A DNA stretch of 64,000 nucleotides from Limanda limanda (Eukaryota; Chordata; Actinopteri; Pleuronectiformes; Pleuronectidae), in contig NC_083642.1 in NCBI RefSeq assembly GCF_963576545.1, forward strand, positions 4,572,188 through 4,636,187, given 5' to 3'. Below are positions 38,419 through 51,190 of this stretch, one piece after another (position 1 is the stretch's first letter; each line of letters starts with the position of its first letter). The notes under the pieces are model-generated. The model searched no databases. It worked only from the letters and a program-made list of their open reading frames with translations, and had not been told where the DNA came from. Both the position numbers and the translations under genes were made by a program.

Positions 38419-39686
38419 TTACGTCCTTGTGGTTCAAACCTTTAGGAATCCTGTGAGCCGATCATTTACTTCTTCTATTGTTTGATGCTGTCTCCACTTC
38501 CTGCCACTGGTCTGAAACTCAAAAGTCTCCCACAACAGTGATTTCACGCTGGTTCAGTTCGATAATAAATAATTTGAATTGTTTTCATGTGAAAACTCGT
38601 CTGAGTTGTGTGATGCATCGCTGCATTAGGCCCTGTCTGCATCACATTACCATTACAAGGTAATAATGCAGTGTTGACTCTCTAAGTCAATCTGCACTCT
38701 ACATGCATTACCATGCAACATTGATGCGCCTCTGAAAACAACACAAGGCTCTTAACTCTGGTGGAGTGCACAAGTCAAGAGAATTTGCTTATTGATTTTA
38801 ATACCATGTGGAACTTAATGAAAATGGAAAGCTGGAACAGGAAGTTAAGACTCAGAAGCTTCGACAACAAGCTTTGGAAAGTGGTCTGATCCTGAAAGGC
38901 CACTTGCTGCAGCCTGCAGTGTAATGCTGGTATTTCCCCAATAAACAATGAGATTTTTATACGAGGATTTAAAGAGGAAATAGCTTAAAATAGAAAAGGA
39001 CAAATAAGCTGACGCACGTGTAACAGACTGAACGGTTAAATAGACGAGCTGCAAACCGGATATGATGTTTTACATCAGAAAACATAAATCCTCAGCTCCA
39101 CAGACACAACGCAGGTAGAAGACAGTGAGGGGGGGTTTTCAGACCAGGCTGCTGAAACGCTCTTATCACACATTGAAGTGCAGCTGTTGCAGGTCTCAGG
39201 GACAGCAGGAAAAATAAAAGAACATACTGAGAAAAACAGAAATGAAATAATCTGGGGGTGGGGGGAAAAATACCAAAAATCACCCGTCCTCTCCTTCCAT
39301 GTGATTAGGCCCCATTTGCTCCCTTCAGAGTCTGAGAGGTTCACCCTGTCCTCACTTAATTCCCTCAAAAGGTCAGCGGCGTTGCCTAGCAGTTGCCGTT
39401 TCTCTGCTGCCGATCAGGTGGGCCGGGTCTGCGTCGCCGGCAAAGTGACACGCGGAGGAGTCGTGAAAGGCCATCTGCTGCTGATCACCTGCCCACAGCC
39501 GGGAAAAGAGCTTCTGCTAAATATATATATACGTGTCTGACTCCATCTTCAAACGCAAGGCTCATAAACCGACTAAATATAGGTCGTCTGAAGTTTATTC
39601 ACACGGTAATTACAGCTCCGGTTTGAGATGTTGTTTTTTTTTTTTTATCCTTCCCCAGAGGCCGGGATGATGTCACGAGCACCATC

Positions 39687-39687
39687 G

Positions 39688-39738
<51 letters not shown>
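39687..39738. repeat. (CAT)n trinucleotide array
   Basis: Seventeen or so uninterrupted CAT/ATC units next to a TATA-rich stretch (39520-39530). Confidence 0.9.
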
Positions 39739-40386
39739 CGCTCATCTGGTTCTACAAGATCTGGGGCCTGTCTGAGTAATTTGATATCCTGCTTCCTGAT
39801 TAGATAATGATTTGCATGCAGAGCAGGAATCAGGACTCATGGGGGCCACAGGAAGAGGAATCCCCTCCGCCTCAGAGGGGACGATGAACAGTGAGATGAG
39901 GAAAAACAACAAACAATGGCACCATCTGAACGAGCTTACTGAGGCGAGGGTAAATATTTCAGCAGGTTGCAGGAATGTCTGAGGCTTGTTAGGACTTAAT
40001 ACAGAGCGTGTGACGAACTGCCCGCAGCCTGCTTCTCATTAACTCACCCTGCTGGACTAAGAGGAGTTTCATAAAGGAGCCGCCGAGGATTTGTGGAGCG
40101 AATTATGTTTGAGATTCCTTTTCAGAGGAGATTCGACCGAGCTCTGACGTGTACGTGGGTTTGCTCTGCAGACAGTGTGAAGTGTAGCTGCACACTCCAG
40201 CAGAAACACACAAAAGCAGAAGCCCACTGACTCACTGACTCACACCGCTTCTTCGAAAAAAGAACAATCTCAATGTTAAAGTGGTTCCTAGGCAGCAACC
40301 ACTCCACCCAGAAGAACCTCTGAAAAAAAACTGCAAAGCACCAAATCAACTGCTTCATAAAAACTCACAAGTGGGGGATTAGAGTG

Positions 40387-40388
<2 letters not shown>

Positions 40389-40440
<52 letters not shown>

Positions 40441-40452
40441 GCACACACACCA
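40389..40452. repeat. (CA)n microsatellite
   Basis: About 60 bp of CA with two CG interruptions at the right end. Confidence 0.95.
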
Positions 40453-40789
40453 TGTGTTTAATTATAAACCCTTCATGTCCCTATGTTCAACTGTCAACAC
40501 CCATAAAAGACCCTTTTTACACACGAGTCACTTGAAGGTTTGCTTGGGGATGACCTTTTTCCACACGCCGGCTCATGTTTGTGCAAGCTGTCGTCACACC
40601 CCCGCCTTGTGTCAAGGAAATCTGCTGTTTTGCAACACTTGCACGGTGCAGCGCCTTCCACTCCGTCACCCTGCGGTTGGAAAACACTGCGTAGGTTCTT
40701 TCTGAGCTGCAGTCGAAACGCCGGGGCATCTGTTTTCCTCCTCGAAACTCTTCTCTGGGCTGAAAGTGTGTGTGCAGACTGCAGCGGGG

Positions 40790-41045
40790 TTGAGAGGAGG
40801 GAGGGAGGGAGGGGAGAGGATGGGGGGGGAGAGGGGTGGGGGGGGGTGGGTGGGAGGACGGATGGACGTGCTCTGTTGCTGTGGAAAGTGTTTCCCTCCA
40901 TCAGCTGCTCTCCGTCAGAGCGCTGCCATGGGTGACTAACAGGTCGGGGAAGAGGGGAGGGAGAGCCCGGTTGGGGCGAGCTAAGAGTCTTCCCCCTGCC
41001 TCACCCCCCCTCCCTCCCTCCCCTCCCTCCCTCCCTCCTCCCACG
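40790..41045. repeat. G-rich tract facing a C-rich tract
   Basis: 40790-40858 is almost pure purine (gagggagggagggagggg, then several runs of 7-8 G). 41003-41045 is the complementary kind (cccccctccctccctccc). They are inverted relative to each other with about 150 bp between. Each can form a G-quadruplex on one strand, and the two can pair. Confidence 0.75.
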
Positions 41046-42163
41046 CCACCAGCACTGGCCTTCCGAAAAACCAGAGGCCAAATTACATTCTACATGCAGA
41101 TGCGACTGTGACTCACTGGAACACTCCCTGGCTCCGGTGGTCGAGCAACAAGCGTTTTCACTGAGAGCAGCAACAGCCGGAGGAGAAAATGCCGTTTCTT
41201 CACTTTTACAGCATCTGCTTGGGCCGCATGTTGTGACCACTACTTCCCTTTGTGTGTTTTATCTTCACTTGTTCAGAGGCAGGGTCGAACTGGCAAAAAA
41301 AAAACCACACCAACTGAAGCAGAAATACATACGTTTTTAAATGTGTGTTTCCAAATAAGGATCTGCCCAGTGTGAGAATCATCAGCAGAATACAAACTGT
41401 TGCGTAATGAATAGAGAGAACAATAAGCACTGCTGTTGGAATGGGGCTTCCCCTTCACTACGACTGTAATTAAAGAAGTGAAAAGCACAACAGATTCCAG
41501 TCAGAGGAACAGTTCTGTGCACAATAAACAAACGAGTGTTAAAAAACAGAAAGGAGAGAGAGAGAGGAGAGAGAACAGGACATTCCCCACGAGTGAATCA
41601 CTGATTTCTTGTAAATCGAAGGAACGGCTTCCCTCGCTCTCCGGCTTCAAAGCGACGCCGGCCCCGTCACCCCCCGAGCTCAGACTGAATGGGACTTATA
41701 TAATAGCTCGTTGTGTGTAGGCAGCTTTGGAGAAGGGCACGGAAACCTGCCCAGACTTGTGAGGGTGCAGCAGCCACCGATTTCACAGTGTGAGAGAGAG
41801 TGTGCACGGATACACAACTGAAATTAAACGTTAAATGTCACTTTTTTCCACGTGGCGTCCTGCACCATCCGGGGATCTGAAAGAACTAGAATATACACGA
41901 CTGTGAATTATTTTCTCCCTATGAATGGACCAGGCTTCACTTGAGCAACTTCTAATCACTTCTACGACCTGATAAGAATAAAATCCGATTAAAACCGGTT
42001 CAAAACGTGGTGATTAACACAGGATTTTATGTTAAAATGAGGGAAGTGAAGGCAAAATAAAAGATATAACTGCAGCATTTAGAGAAGTGAAAGATAAAAA
42101 GGCCTTAATGACGTTTCTCAGATCACAACAGTGATGCCATAGCAACAGGGAATCAAACAATCG

Positions 42164-42385
42164 GTCTAAGAAGAGCTGATAATCAATATGTTTTACAAAT
42201 CTTGATGAAATATGAAGTTATACGTTTTGTTATATTGAGCAACAGGAAGTAAAAAGAAAAGCTTTTCTGATCCACTGGTGCATCGTTTTCACGGTGAGAA
42301 GATTTAAACCAAGACCTTGACGTTTTTTCTGTGGAGAAATTAATAAATTCTCCTATTTACAAACCAAAGTGAATTAATAAGCAAC
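42164..42385. repeat. Dispersed repeat, member of a pair with 37379-37580
   Basis: Second, diverged copy of the segment described at 37379, followed by unrelated sequence. About 4.8 kb separates the two. Confidence 0.6.
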
Positions 42386-43204
42386 GAGGATTTCACTCAG
42401 TTCCTGTATGAAACCACATTTAAATTCACTGGAACCGGATTTTTCTCTGAGAAAAGAGGGGAAATGTATTTTGCCCGATCTCACGATGATAGAGACAGAA
42501 AACTCATCCGCCCCCTGAACCGGATCTGCAGCAAAATGAAATGGATTCCTTTTTTGACGCATACTTTACATGAAGAAACATTTCCTCCTTGGACATTTAT
42601 CATGATAATTATCAATATCGACTGATGTGAAACTTTTAATCTTCATATAGTTTGTGGCCGTATCGCCGACCTCAATAAGAACCACACCACAGAGACTAGA
42701 CTGAGCTCAACTCCTCTCAGTTCTCAGACACAAAGATCAGATTCAGGACATTTGACCTGATGGACTGATTGAGATCATCACTGTCCTCTGGAGCAGAAAC
42801 TGATAAGGCCAAAAAGTCTGACTCAAGACTTCCCTGTTTGTTTAGTTTCTCCAGGTGTAATGAGGGCAGACAGTCACTCGCAGTCCAAACACAACAACAA
42901 TGATCAGTGCCCACCATCATCCACCATCCTCCTCTTCCTCACACCACCAGTGAAAACCACTCGGAGGAGATAAACGTCTTCCTCCCGGTCTCCTCTGCTG
43001 CAGCAGCCACATCCTACAACACTCACAGATATGAAAACCCAATCGAACAGCAGCCGGTGAGCGACTCGTCGAGCTGCAGCGAGTCGTGTGTTGGCAGCTT
43101 CGAGTCAAACACACAGAGGAGACCTTTACTCCAAACTATTTAAAGAGGGCACAACCCAGAATAGTCCAAACCCTGACAGATGACCCGAGGCCAGGGTTCC
43201 CCGG

Positions 43205-43316
43205 GAAGAAGAAGAAGAAGAAGAAGAAGAAGAAGAAGAAGAAGAAGAAGAAGAAGAAGAAGAAGAAGAAGAAGAAGAAGAAGAAGAAGAAGAAGAAGAA
43301 GAAGAAGAAGAAGAAG
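43205..43316. repeat. (GAA)n array, about 37 uninterrupted units
   Basis: 112 bp of perfect GAA on the plus strand (TTC on minus). Polypurine-polypyrimidine GAA of this length can form intramolecular triplex DNA. Its frames read poly-Lys, poly-Arg/Glu or poly-Phe/Leu/Ser and are not genes. Confidence 0.97.
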
Positions 43317-43379
43317 CAGTCTGACATTAAAAAGCATCAACTGAAGAGATGTTTAACCCATAATATTCATAATCATCTA

Positions 43380-43840
43380 CTGACACTTTAGTTTAATCTT
43401 TCTTATTTTATTATATTGGTAATTTTAACCATATTCCCATTGATATTTACTATCAGGCGCTGGTTCTTCTGCATTACTCTGTAAACACTGTATTTGTCTT
43501 CACTTACATTTTTAGACTTTTATTGTTTTAATCACTGTATTCTATCATATATTGTTGATACTGTAATGTTGGAGCAAGCAAAAATAATTCCATTTGTCTT
43601 ATTTTATCTAACCAGTTAAATCCACGGTTCACAGCTTTTTTATCTCAATCTTCTGTGTGTGTGTGTGTTTTATTTGATTTTACTTAAATTGTTTAATGTT
43701 CTGTATTTTTTTTAAAATTAATTCCTTCACTACATCTGTTTGTTATTGTTTCCTCTCATTCACTGAACTTCGAGTGTAAATAACAGTTAGAATCATATTA
43801 TCTCATCTCATTTTATCTCATCTTATTTCGTGAGTACTTA
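43380..43840 (+). mobile_element. Retroposon 3'-tail-like AT-rich segment(s)
   Basis: Two successive AT-rich stretches end in short degenerate tails: ttgtcttattttatct near 43610, and tctcatctcattttatctc near 43800-43825. This matches the style of 3' ends of fish non-LTR elements. Family not determinable. Confidence 0.45.
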
Positions 43841-43923
43841 AAGGGAGAAGACAGAGGATGTGACAGCAGTTTAACATTCAAGCAGCAGCAGCTCTGCCCT
43901 GCTGGATGTTGAATTACTCAGTA

Positions 43924-43925
<2 letters not shown>

Positions 43926-44007
<82 letters not shown>
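43926..44007. repeat. (CA)n microsatellite, 82 bp
   Basis: Uninterrupted CA repeat. Confidence 0.97.
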
Positions 44008-44009
<2 letters not shown>

Positions 44010-44108
44010 TCTCAGGAGTGTGTAAAGAATTAAACCCTAGTGCACACATCTCTTTCATGTTGTGACAGCAGAGTCTCTGCAGCTGAAACTTCACCACGAC
44101 GAGTCTGC

Positions 44109-44111
<3 letters not shown>

Positions 44112-44160
<49 letters not shown>

Positions 44161-44161
44161 C
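44112..44161. repeat. (CT)n-(GT)n compound microsatellite
   Basis: About 32 bp of CT followed at once by about 17 bp of GT. It adjoins the candidate exon at 44167-44250. Confidence 0.95.
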
Positions 44162-44166
44162 TTTAC

Positions 44167-44250
44167 CTTTCTGTCGCTGGATCACTTCTCCAGAAAACTC
44201 GTGAAAATCCAGGTTTTTTCCTCTGAGAAGCAAAGTGTCCGTAAGTTTAT
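44167..44250 (-). other. Candidate unplaced exon, 84 bp
   Basis: On the minus strand an 84-bp open segment lies between a good acceptor (ctcttggctgcag) and a good donor (CAGAAAG then gtaaag). In one frame it reads KLTDTLLLRGKNLDFHEFSG and on through EVIQRQK. I do not recognise this peptide. It lies about 9 kb upstream of the dgka ATG on the same strand. It could be an upstream 5' exon of dgka, an exon of an unknown gene, or chance. No partner exon was found. Confidence 0.25.
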
Positions 44251-44265
44251 CTGCAGCCAAGAGGA

Positions 44266-44367
44266 GACAGAAGGAGGTGGGAGGAGGTGGGAGGAGTCGG
44301 GAGGAGTCAAGAGGAGTCAGGAGGAGTCAAGAGGAGTCAAGAGGAGTCAGGAGGAGACAGGAGGAGC
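44266..44367. repeat. 10-bp minisatellite (GGAGGAGTCA-type)
   Basis: About nine units of a decamer, first as ggaggaggtg-like and then as gaggagtcag/gaggagtcaa. On the minus strand it is pyrimidine-rich and precedes the candidate exon's acceptor. Confidence 0.85.
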
Positions 44368-44483
44368 AGACTGAAGAAGTGCGGAGCAGAGACTGAGTGA
44401 GAGCCGACTCTCCTGACAAGCACCGCCTCAGCTGCTCCGCTCCGCAAACCAACACACCCCCTCCGTCACACAGGGGTGTGTGT

Positions 44484-45634
<1,151 letters not shown>

Positions 45635-46213
45635 CAGTGGTGTATAAAGTACTTGAAAGCCATACTTGAGTAAAAGTACAGATATCTTACCTGAAAGTGA
45701 CTTCGGTAAAAGTAAAAGTCTCCTGTCAGAAAATGACTTGAGTAAAAGTCTTAAAGTAGCTCATATTAAATGTACTTAAGTATCAAAAGTATCTGGTGTT
45801 GACATTTAGTATCAAAAGTAAAAGTACAAGTACCAGAATTAAAAATGCAAAGTGCTTGTGATATGATCGAACGTGATTGAACGTTTAATATCAAAGATTG
45901 GCGACTTCCAATCTTTGGAACTGTTGTTGTTCTGTTCCTCGAGAAAAAAAAATGAAAAAAAATGATAAAAAAATAAATACTATATATATATATCTCAAAT
46001 AGTAATGGACTAGTGAGTAAAGCCCGTGTTGCGCTAACCTCTGATGCTCAAGTAACAAGACAGTTGTAAGAAGTAGAAAGTACCGAAATTGGTGTTCAAA
46101 TGTAACGAGTAAAAGTAGTCAGGAAAATAAATACTCAAGTAAAGTACAGATATGTGAAAAATCTACTTAAGTACAGGAACAAAGTATTTATACTTTGTTA
46201 CTTCCCACCACTG
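45635..46213. mobile_element. Non-autonomous hAT element with perfect 8-bp TSD
   Basis: A 579-bp element begins CAGTGGTG and ends CACCACTG and is flanked on both sides by gaaaacac (45627-45634 and 46214-46221). The interior repeats AAGTAAAAGTAC-type words (for example ttgagtaaaagtacag and tatcaaaagtaaaagtac). This matches the abundant fish hAT family with a CAGTGGTGGAAAGTAA-like end. No transposase frame. It lies just beyond the likely rnf41 poly(A) site. Confidence 0.93.
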
Positions 46214-46247
46214 GAAAACACTTTGTTTTTGGGATGAAGTTTGTCAT

Positions 46248-46253
46248 TTTATT
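46248..46253 (-). terminator. Candidate poly(A) signal for rnf41
   Basis: Minus-strand AATAAA about 1.19 kb after the rnf41 stop. The interval 46.25-47.44 kb is AT-rich, with few simple repeats, as expected of a 3' UTR. Other minus-strand signals further on cannot be excluded. Confidence 0.45.
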
Positions 46254-47438
46254 ACTTTGTCTGTACAACACAGTACATAACAGACACAAAACAAAAAACA
46301 TTAATAGGGAAAATAATAAAAGGGCACAATTCAACTTATGTTTTTACTGCACTTGATTGATCTTTTCTACCACATGTCTGGAGTCTTGTTTGTTTTATAT
46401 CAGCACTAAGTGACTAATGGTGAAACATTGTTACCTCTCAAAAAAAAAACCATAAGAGTGACTTCACAAATATTTATACAATCTCCAAGCTGTGGTTCTC
46501 AGTGAAATGTCAGTGAATAGAAGAATGATAACTGTGATGAATGAGAAGATCAGTGTTTCAGGATCACCGGATACATCAGGTGCACCACCGTGATTTGTCG
46601 GATAAAACTCGGTACACGTAGGCAAATCCTAAATGTTAAAATTGCAATTCAACCATTCAACTGGACCCAACATACAGAGTACGTATATATACACAACTGA
46701 GGCAACAAAGAAAACACAACGAAAAAATCAAATTCTTCTTCCTGCAACGAACTTCAAATGCACCGAAAAAGGCAGATTTCCATACATCAAATGGTAACAT
46801 CTTCAAGCATGTCTGTGTGAAAGGCAACACAATAAATAAAAATCAATGGCACAGAAGGTTTTGGACAATCTAAACTGAGAAGCACGATGTCTTGTAAAAT
46901 ATTCACAGGAATCTAAATACTAAGAAAGAAAAAGAAGAAGCAAGCACGCGGAAAAAAAAAGAACGACAGAGCCGACTGAAGACAACTGAGATTAACAGAA
47001 TCCACAATCTAATTACAGTAAATGGGAATAAGAGAATGACAGTTATAATTCAATATAGTATTTGTATTTACAAGCATTTATACAACTGCGGACATTAAAT
47101 GGGGGCTCAAGCTTATTACTATATCAGGACATGGAGCAGAACAATCAGATCATATAATGCACTAAATATAAACCTTGTAAACATCACATCTCACCTTTTC
47201 TCTTCCATATCAGTCAGGTTACGTTTCTTTGCCAGGTTCATTATGTGTTTGTCCTTATTTTAAGGCATAGGTACGAAGCTTAGGAGTGAGCCTCTTATAA
47301 GATTCTTCTTTTTTTTTTTTAAATAAGCCAGAATTACTTGGAAGGTTTCACTCCGACGAGTAAAAAAAAAAAATACTCGTCACAGCAAACACCCCCCCGC
47401 CCACCAAAACGTCCCCGCGTGTCTCTGGATCAGCTCGG
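46254..47438 (-). other. rnf41: Probable rnf41 3' UTR
   Basis: About 1.2 kb directly downstream of the rnf41 stop codon, AT-rich and free of long arrays apart from short A/T runs near 46441 and 47308-47365. Assigned by position and by the poly(A) hexamer at 46248. Confidence 0.5.
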
Positions 47439-50400
47439 TTATAAGATCTCCTCCACGCCGTGAGCAAAGATCATCACCAGGCCGGGCTCCAGGATCATGT
47501 CCTCGCCCATGTGCTGATTCTCGCACGCCATCACCACCACGGCCTGTTTGCCCGGGATCCGCTTGGCGACGTAGTTCTCGTAGTAGCGTCTGTTCATCTG
47601 CCGCACCTCCAGCGTGGCCAGGCCCTGCGGCCAGTTGCGCTCGTGGGCGTTCTCGATGAGGTCGTTCACCACCGAGAGGGGACAGCCGCTGTCGATGAGG
47701 GAGCGTTTGATGACCGCCTGGAGCACGGCGTCGGGGGTGGAGATCATGCCCCCCCAGCGCGTCACCCGGGCCGGCTGCATGGAGTTCACCCACCTGTTCG
47801 GAAAATGAATAAACCACAAGAGAATCAAGGACTGAGCTGCAGCACCAGGACAACTTCTACCGGAGAGTAACAACTCTGAGAGAGAGAAAGAGAGTAAAAC
47901 TTACTCTAGGATCTCATTGTACTCGATGCTTTCTTCAAGGTTCTGCAGGTTGGGGTTCGCACTGCGGATCGCTCTCATGTAGGCTTTCAGCAGCTGGATG
48001 TCTCGTTTCTGGAGAGGAAGAGGAACCAGCTTCGGTCACTGGTCTCACAAGATTTAAAAAAGCTAAACTGGGAGTTTCTCACAGATTGATGTGACTGACA
48101 GTTTGAGAGGATACACAAATCAAGGGGCAGGATATTTCAAATCAATTCCTTTGGATCAGGTATTTTCACTTTCATTGGATTTAGAACAAAGGCTGATTCT
48201 CAACCCTTTCAGTTTAGAGTCGATTCCAAAATAAATATCATCATTTTCCTCTTCATCATATTGAAGTATTAGTGTCACATCTCTCACATAACCAGTAATA
48301 ACAATATTGTGTTTAACTACGGTGCTGAAAAAAAGACTCTTAAGACACTTAAGTTTGACTTTTTACTGTTCAAGTCTAAATCCATTACATTAATGACTTT
48401 TATATATTGTTAATCGGTTCTACTCCTAGAAATATTGAATAACACAAGCACAACAAAAACAAATCAAACAGATTGACACACAAACAGGAATCCATGTAAT
48501 CCTGTATCTTACAGACATTTGTAAACAATATTTTTCCGGACAAGAGCCATGTAGTGTTCAAAGTTTCCACTTGGAGACCGATGTTCTTACCTGCTCGCCC
48601 AGCTGGTGTTTATGTTCTGCCACCGTTTTCTCCAGGTCGCCAATCTTGGTCTGTTGCTGCTGAACAACACTCCGCAGATGTTTGATGCAGTTGTGGTTGG
48701 GCTGTTCATCTTTGGGCATCTCCAGCCTAAAGGAGTTTTGGGAGAGAGGTAAAGAGAGGAAATTAACACCTTAGAGCAGGGGTTTTCAACCGGGGGTCCG
48801 CGACGGCATTGCAGGGGGTCCGCGAAATTCGCTTTGATATCAACACATTTCCAGATTACTCTTGAGAATATCGTTAAAAATTATCTAAAATAAGAAAAAT
48901 ATGTCTAAAATAATATAAAGGTGCTGGTGATTATGCGGTTAAAGTTAAGTAGGCCTCAATTATTTGTGTGATATTGTATGATTATCATTTGTGACATATT
49001 CTGAATTACTTTGTCATCTTCCCTCTTCAGTTGTAGCCCCAGTTTATGTTGATTGTTATTGATCACCGTTACTTTAACGTTTTTTTAACATGTCAACTAC
49101 ATGTCTGTACATGTAAGTCATGAACGTTATATATTGAGGTACATATGTTTCTGAGATGCAGTACAATTACAAACTGCATTTTAATTTTGTTTTTCAATCC
49201 TTAAGCACTGAAAATCAACCGTTTTTGTTGTTTTTTCACAGATTTTTCTAGATTTGCTTGAGGTTTTTAAGTAGATATATCTAAATTTGTTTAAGGTTTT
49301 TAAGTAGATATATCTAAATTTGTTTAAGGTTTTTAAGTAGATATATCTAAATTTGTTTAAGGTTTTTAAGTAGATATATCTAGATTTGTTTAAGGTTTTT
49401 AAATAAAACCAACATGGAAAACCAAATGTTAAAACTTCCTTCTATCCACATAGATCTACATGCTTGACGCACACACACACGTAGGCACATCAGTGGGCCG
49501 TGGATTACTTTCTAGTCAGAATGGTGGTCCCTCGGACAAAACCAGTTGAAAAACCCTTGCCATAGAGGGAAGGGGTCGACAAATCAGATAGAAGCTATAT
49601 TCATGCGATCTCCCACGAGTCCACTTCCTGTCCCGGTGGACGCCACTCACCCACAGCCCTCCACACAGTTGACGGGCCGCTTGGGGTTGTGCTCACAGTC
49701 TTTGAGGTGCGACTGCAGCTGGTCCAGCCGCAGCGTGGCCGTGCAGCCGAAGGTGGCGTTGTCGCAGCTCATGAGGAGCTTGGACAGCATGTTGCGCATG
49801 ATGCGTGGAACGGGTCGCAGGTGAGCGAGCGTCACCACTGTGCGGTCGACCGGGCAAATCTGCTGCTGGGCGAACCACTGCGTGATGCAGGCGTTGCAGA
49901 AGGCATGCTCACAATGTGGAGCCTGGAGGGAAAGAGGAGAACACAATGAGGTAAGAACTAGGGACGGGAATCGGCAGGGACCTCCCGATACGATACTATC
50001 ACGATACTTAGGTGGCCATACGATATGTATTGCGATACTTTAAGTATTGCGATACTGTAAGTATTGCGATTCGATATTACGATTTCCTGGGATTTCTTTT
50101 GGTTCTTTTTTTTTTTTTAAATACTGGACCATGGAAAAATGTTGAATCATTCCTTCAAATACAACACAGTCAAATTCACTTAGAGCATAACAAGTTTTAT
50201 TTCAAATATTAACATTAACTTAATGACTGCCGGGCAGCCAATAGAGAAAATAAATAAAAATGTGCCCTATTATTGTATAGCCCCTGTCAACTGCACACAA
50301 ACTGACAGATTAAGAAATGTATGCCACTTAGGCTACTTTTAAACAATAAATAAAAGGTTAATTAAATAGAATGAATAAAAGTTTACTTAAAAAATATAAA

Positions 50401-50819
50401 CTTTGAAATAAACAAAAAGTAGGCTATTGTTGTTTGCATGTAGCCGATGCAAAGCTAGTGCTTGGGTATGTTTAGATTCTTGTGCAAAAACAAGAGCTGG
50501 TCAACATGCTCTGGGGTGATGTTGCTCCCCCCATATATCCCCCCGGTATAAACCAATAAATATGTTTAAAAAAAAAAAAAAAAAAATCGATTTGGGAGGC
50601 AGCATATCGATTTAAAATCGTCATTCACAAGAATCGCGATTTGTAACTGAATCGATTTTCCCCCCCATCCCTAGTAAGAACATCAGAAGACAGGATTCCA
50701 GGTGTGTGATCTTTGAGACGTGCACTTGCCTGCACTGGTTCCTCCAACACTCCGCTGCATATCGGACACAGCAGGTCTTCATCCACCTCCCCTTGAAACC
50801 TCGTAATGTCGTACCCCAT
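47439..50819 (-). CDS. rnf41: RNF41 / Nrdp1 (FLRF) E3 ubiquitin ligase
   Basis: Five coding exons: 50730-50819, 49651-49922, 48591-48726, 47905-48008, 47439-47793, giving 318 residues (I recall 317 for human). The start MGYDITRFQGEVDEDL matches human except for conservative changes. The RING finger has Zn ligands Cys18, Cys21, Cys34, His36, Cys39, Cys42, Cys53 and Asp56, all present. A SIAH/TRAF-type zinc region follows (DCEHNPKRPVNC), then a coiled coil (about 130-175), then the C-terminal substrate- and USP8-binding domain (about 194-318) ending AHGVEEIL. Known role: ubiquitinates ErbB3 and ErbB4, BRUCE, MyD88 and cytokine receptors, stabilised by USP8. Introns 1 and 2 each contain a hAT-like insertion. 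Intron 1 uses a GC donor. The product has one residue more at the C terminus than human. Confidence 0.98.
48777..49559. mobile_element. Non-autonomous hAT-like element in rnf41 intron 2
   Basis: A 783-bp element opens CAGGGGTTTTCAACCGG; its right end reads as the reverse complement CAAGGGTTTTTCAACTGG. Flanks are ccttagag (48769-48776) and ccatagag (49560-49567), an 8-bp duplication with one mismatch. The ends resemble hAT-Charlie-type termini. The right third carries four to five copies of a 33-bp tandem repeat (49250-49400; aaggtttttaagtagatata). No transposase frame remains. Confidence 0.88.
49959..50673. mobile_element. Non-autonomous hAT-like element in rnf41 intron 1
   Basis: A 715-bp element begins tagggacgggaatcg and ends ttttccccccccatccct plus a, with perfect 8-bp duplications gtaagaac at 49951-49958 and 50674-50681. 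The ends are rich in cgata/tatcg words (cgatactttaagtattgcg). This is the style of a widespread fish hAT family. It occupies nearly the whole intron. Confidence 0.92.
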
Positions 50820-50869
50820 GGTACATCACTGGGACCCACAACCTCCTGAGGAACACACAACCAAGCAAA

Positions 50870-51190
50870 TTAAGATTAAAATACATTTATTTGTCCCAAA
50901 CACATTCCTAAAGGAGGGAAATGTAACATCTGCTTTTAACCATCTGGTGCGGGACACACAGAGCAGTGAGCAGCCATGTACGGCGCCTGGGAAGCAGATG
51001 TTGGGGGAGTAAGGTGCCTTGCTCAGGGGCACTAGACAGGGTAAGGAGAATCCTCTTGGATTTTTGGAGATATCAATCCAGGTTCGTCTTTTTGTTGTTT
51101 CTCCGTGGAGTCGAACCAGAGACGAACCAGAGACCTTTTCTGCCCATAGTCCAAGTGTCTCCCACTAGTGCACCGCCTCTCCAAATGGGG
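50870..51190. repeat. Dispersed repeat in the rnf41 5' intron
   Basis: Contains ggtgccttgctcaggggcac, 'gtggagtcgaaccagagac' and 'ccaagtgtctcccactagtg', phrases found in many fish dispersed repeats. No coding frame of interest. Confidence 0.55.

Noticed and set aside
42907..43143. 78-codon Ser-rich plus-strand frame next to the GAA array
   Set aside because: No family match and no start context or splice sites tying it to another exon.
43086..43391. Poly-Lys, poly-Phe and poly-Leu frames
   Set aside because: Artefact of the (GAA)n array.
47460..47870. 136-codon plus-strand frame over rnf41 exon 5
   Set aside because: Antisense shadow of the conserved RNF41 C-terminal exon.
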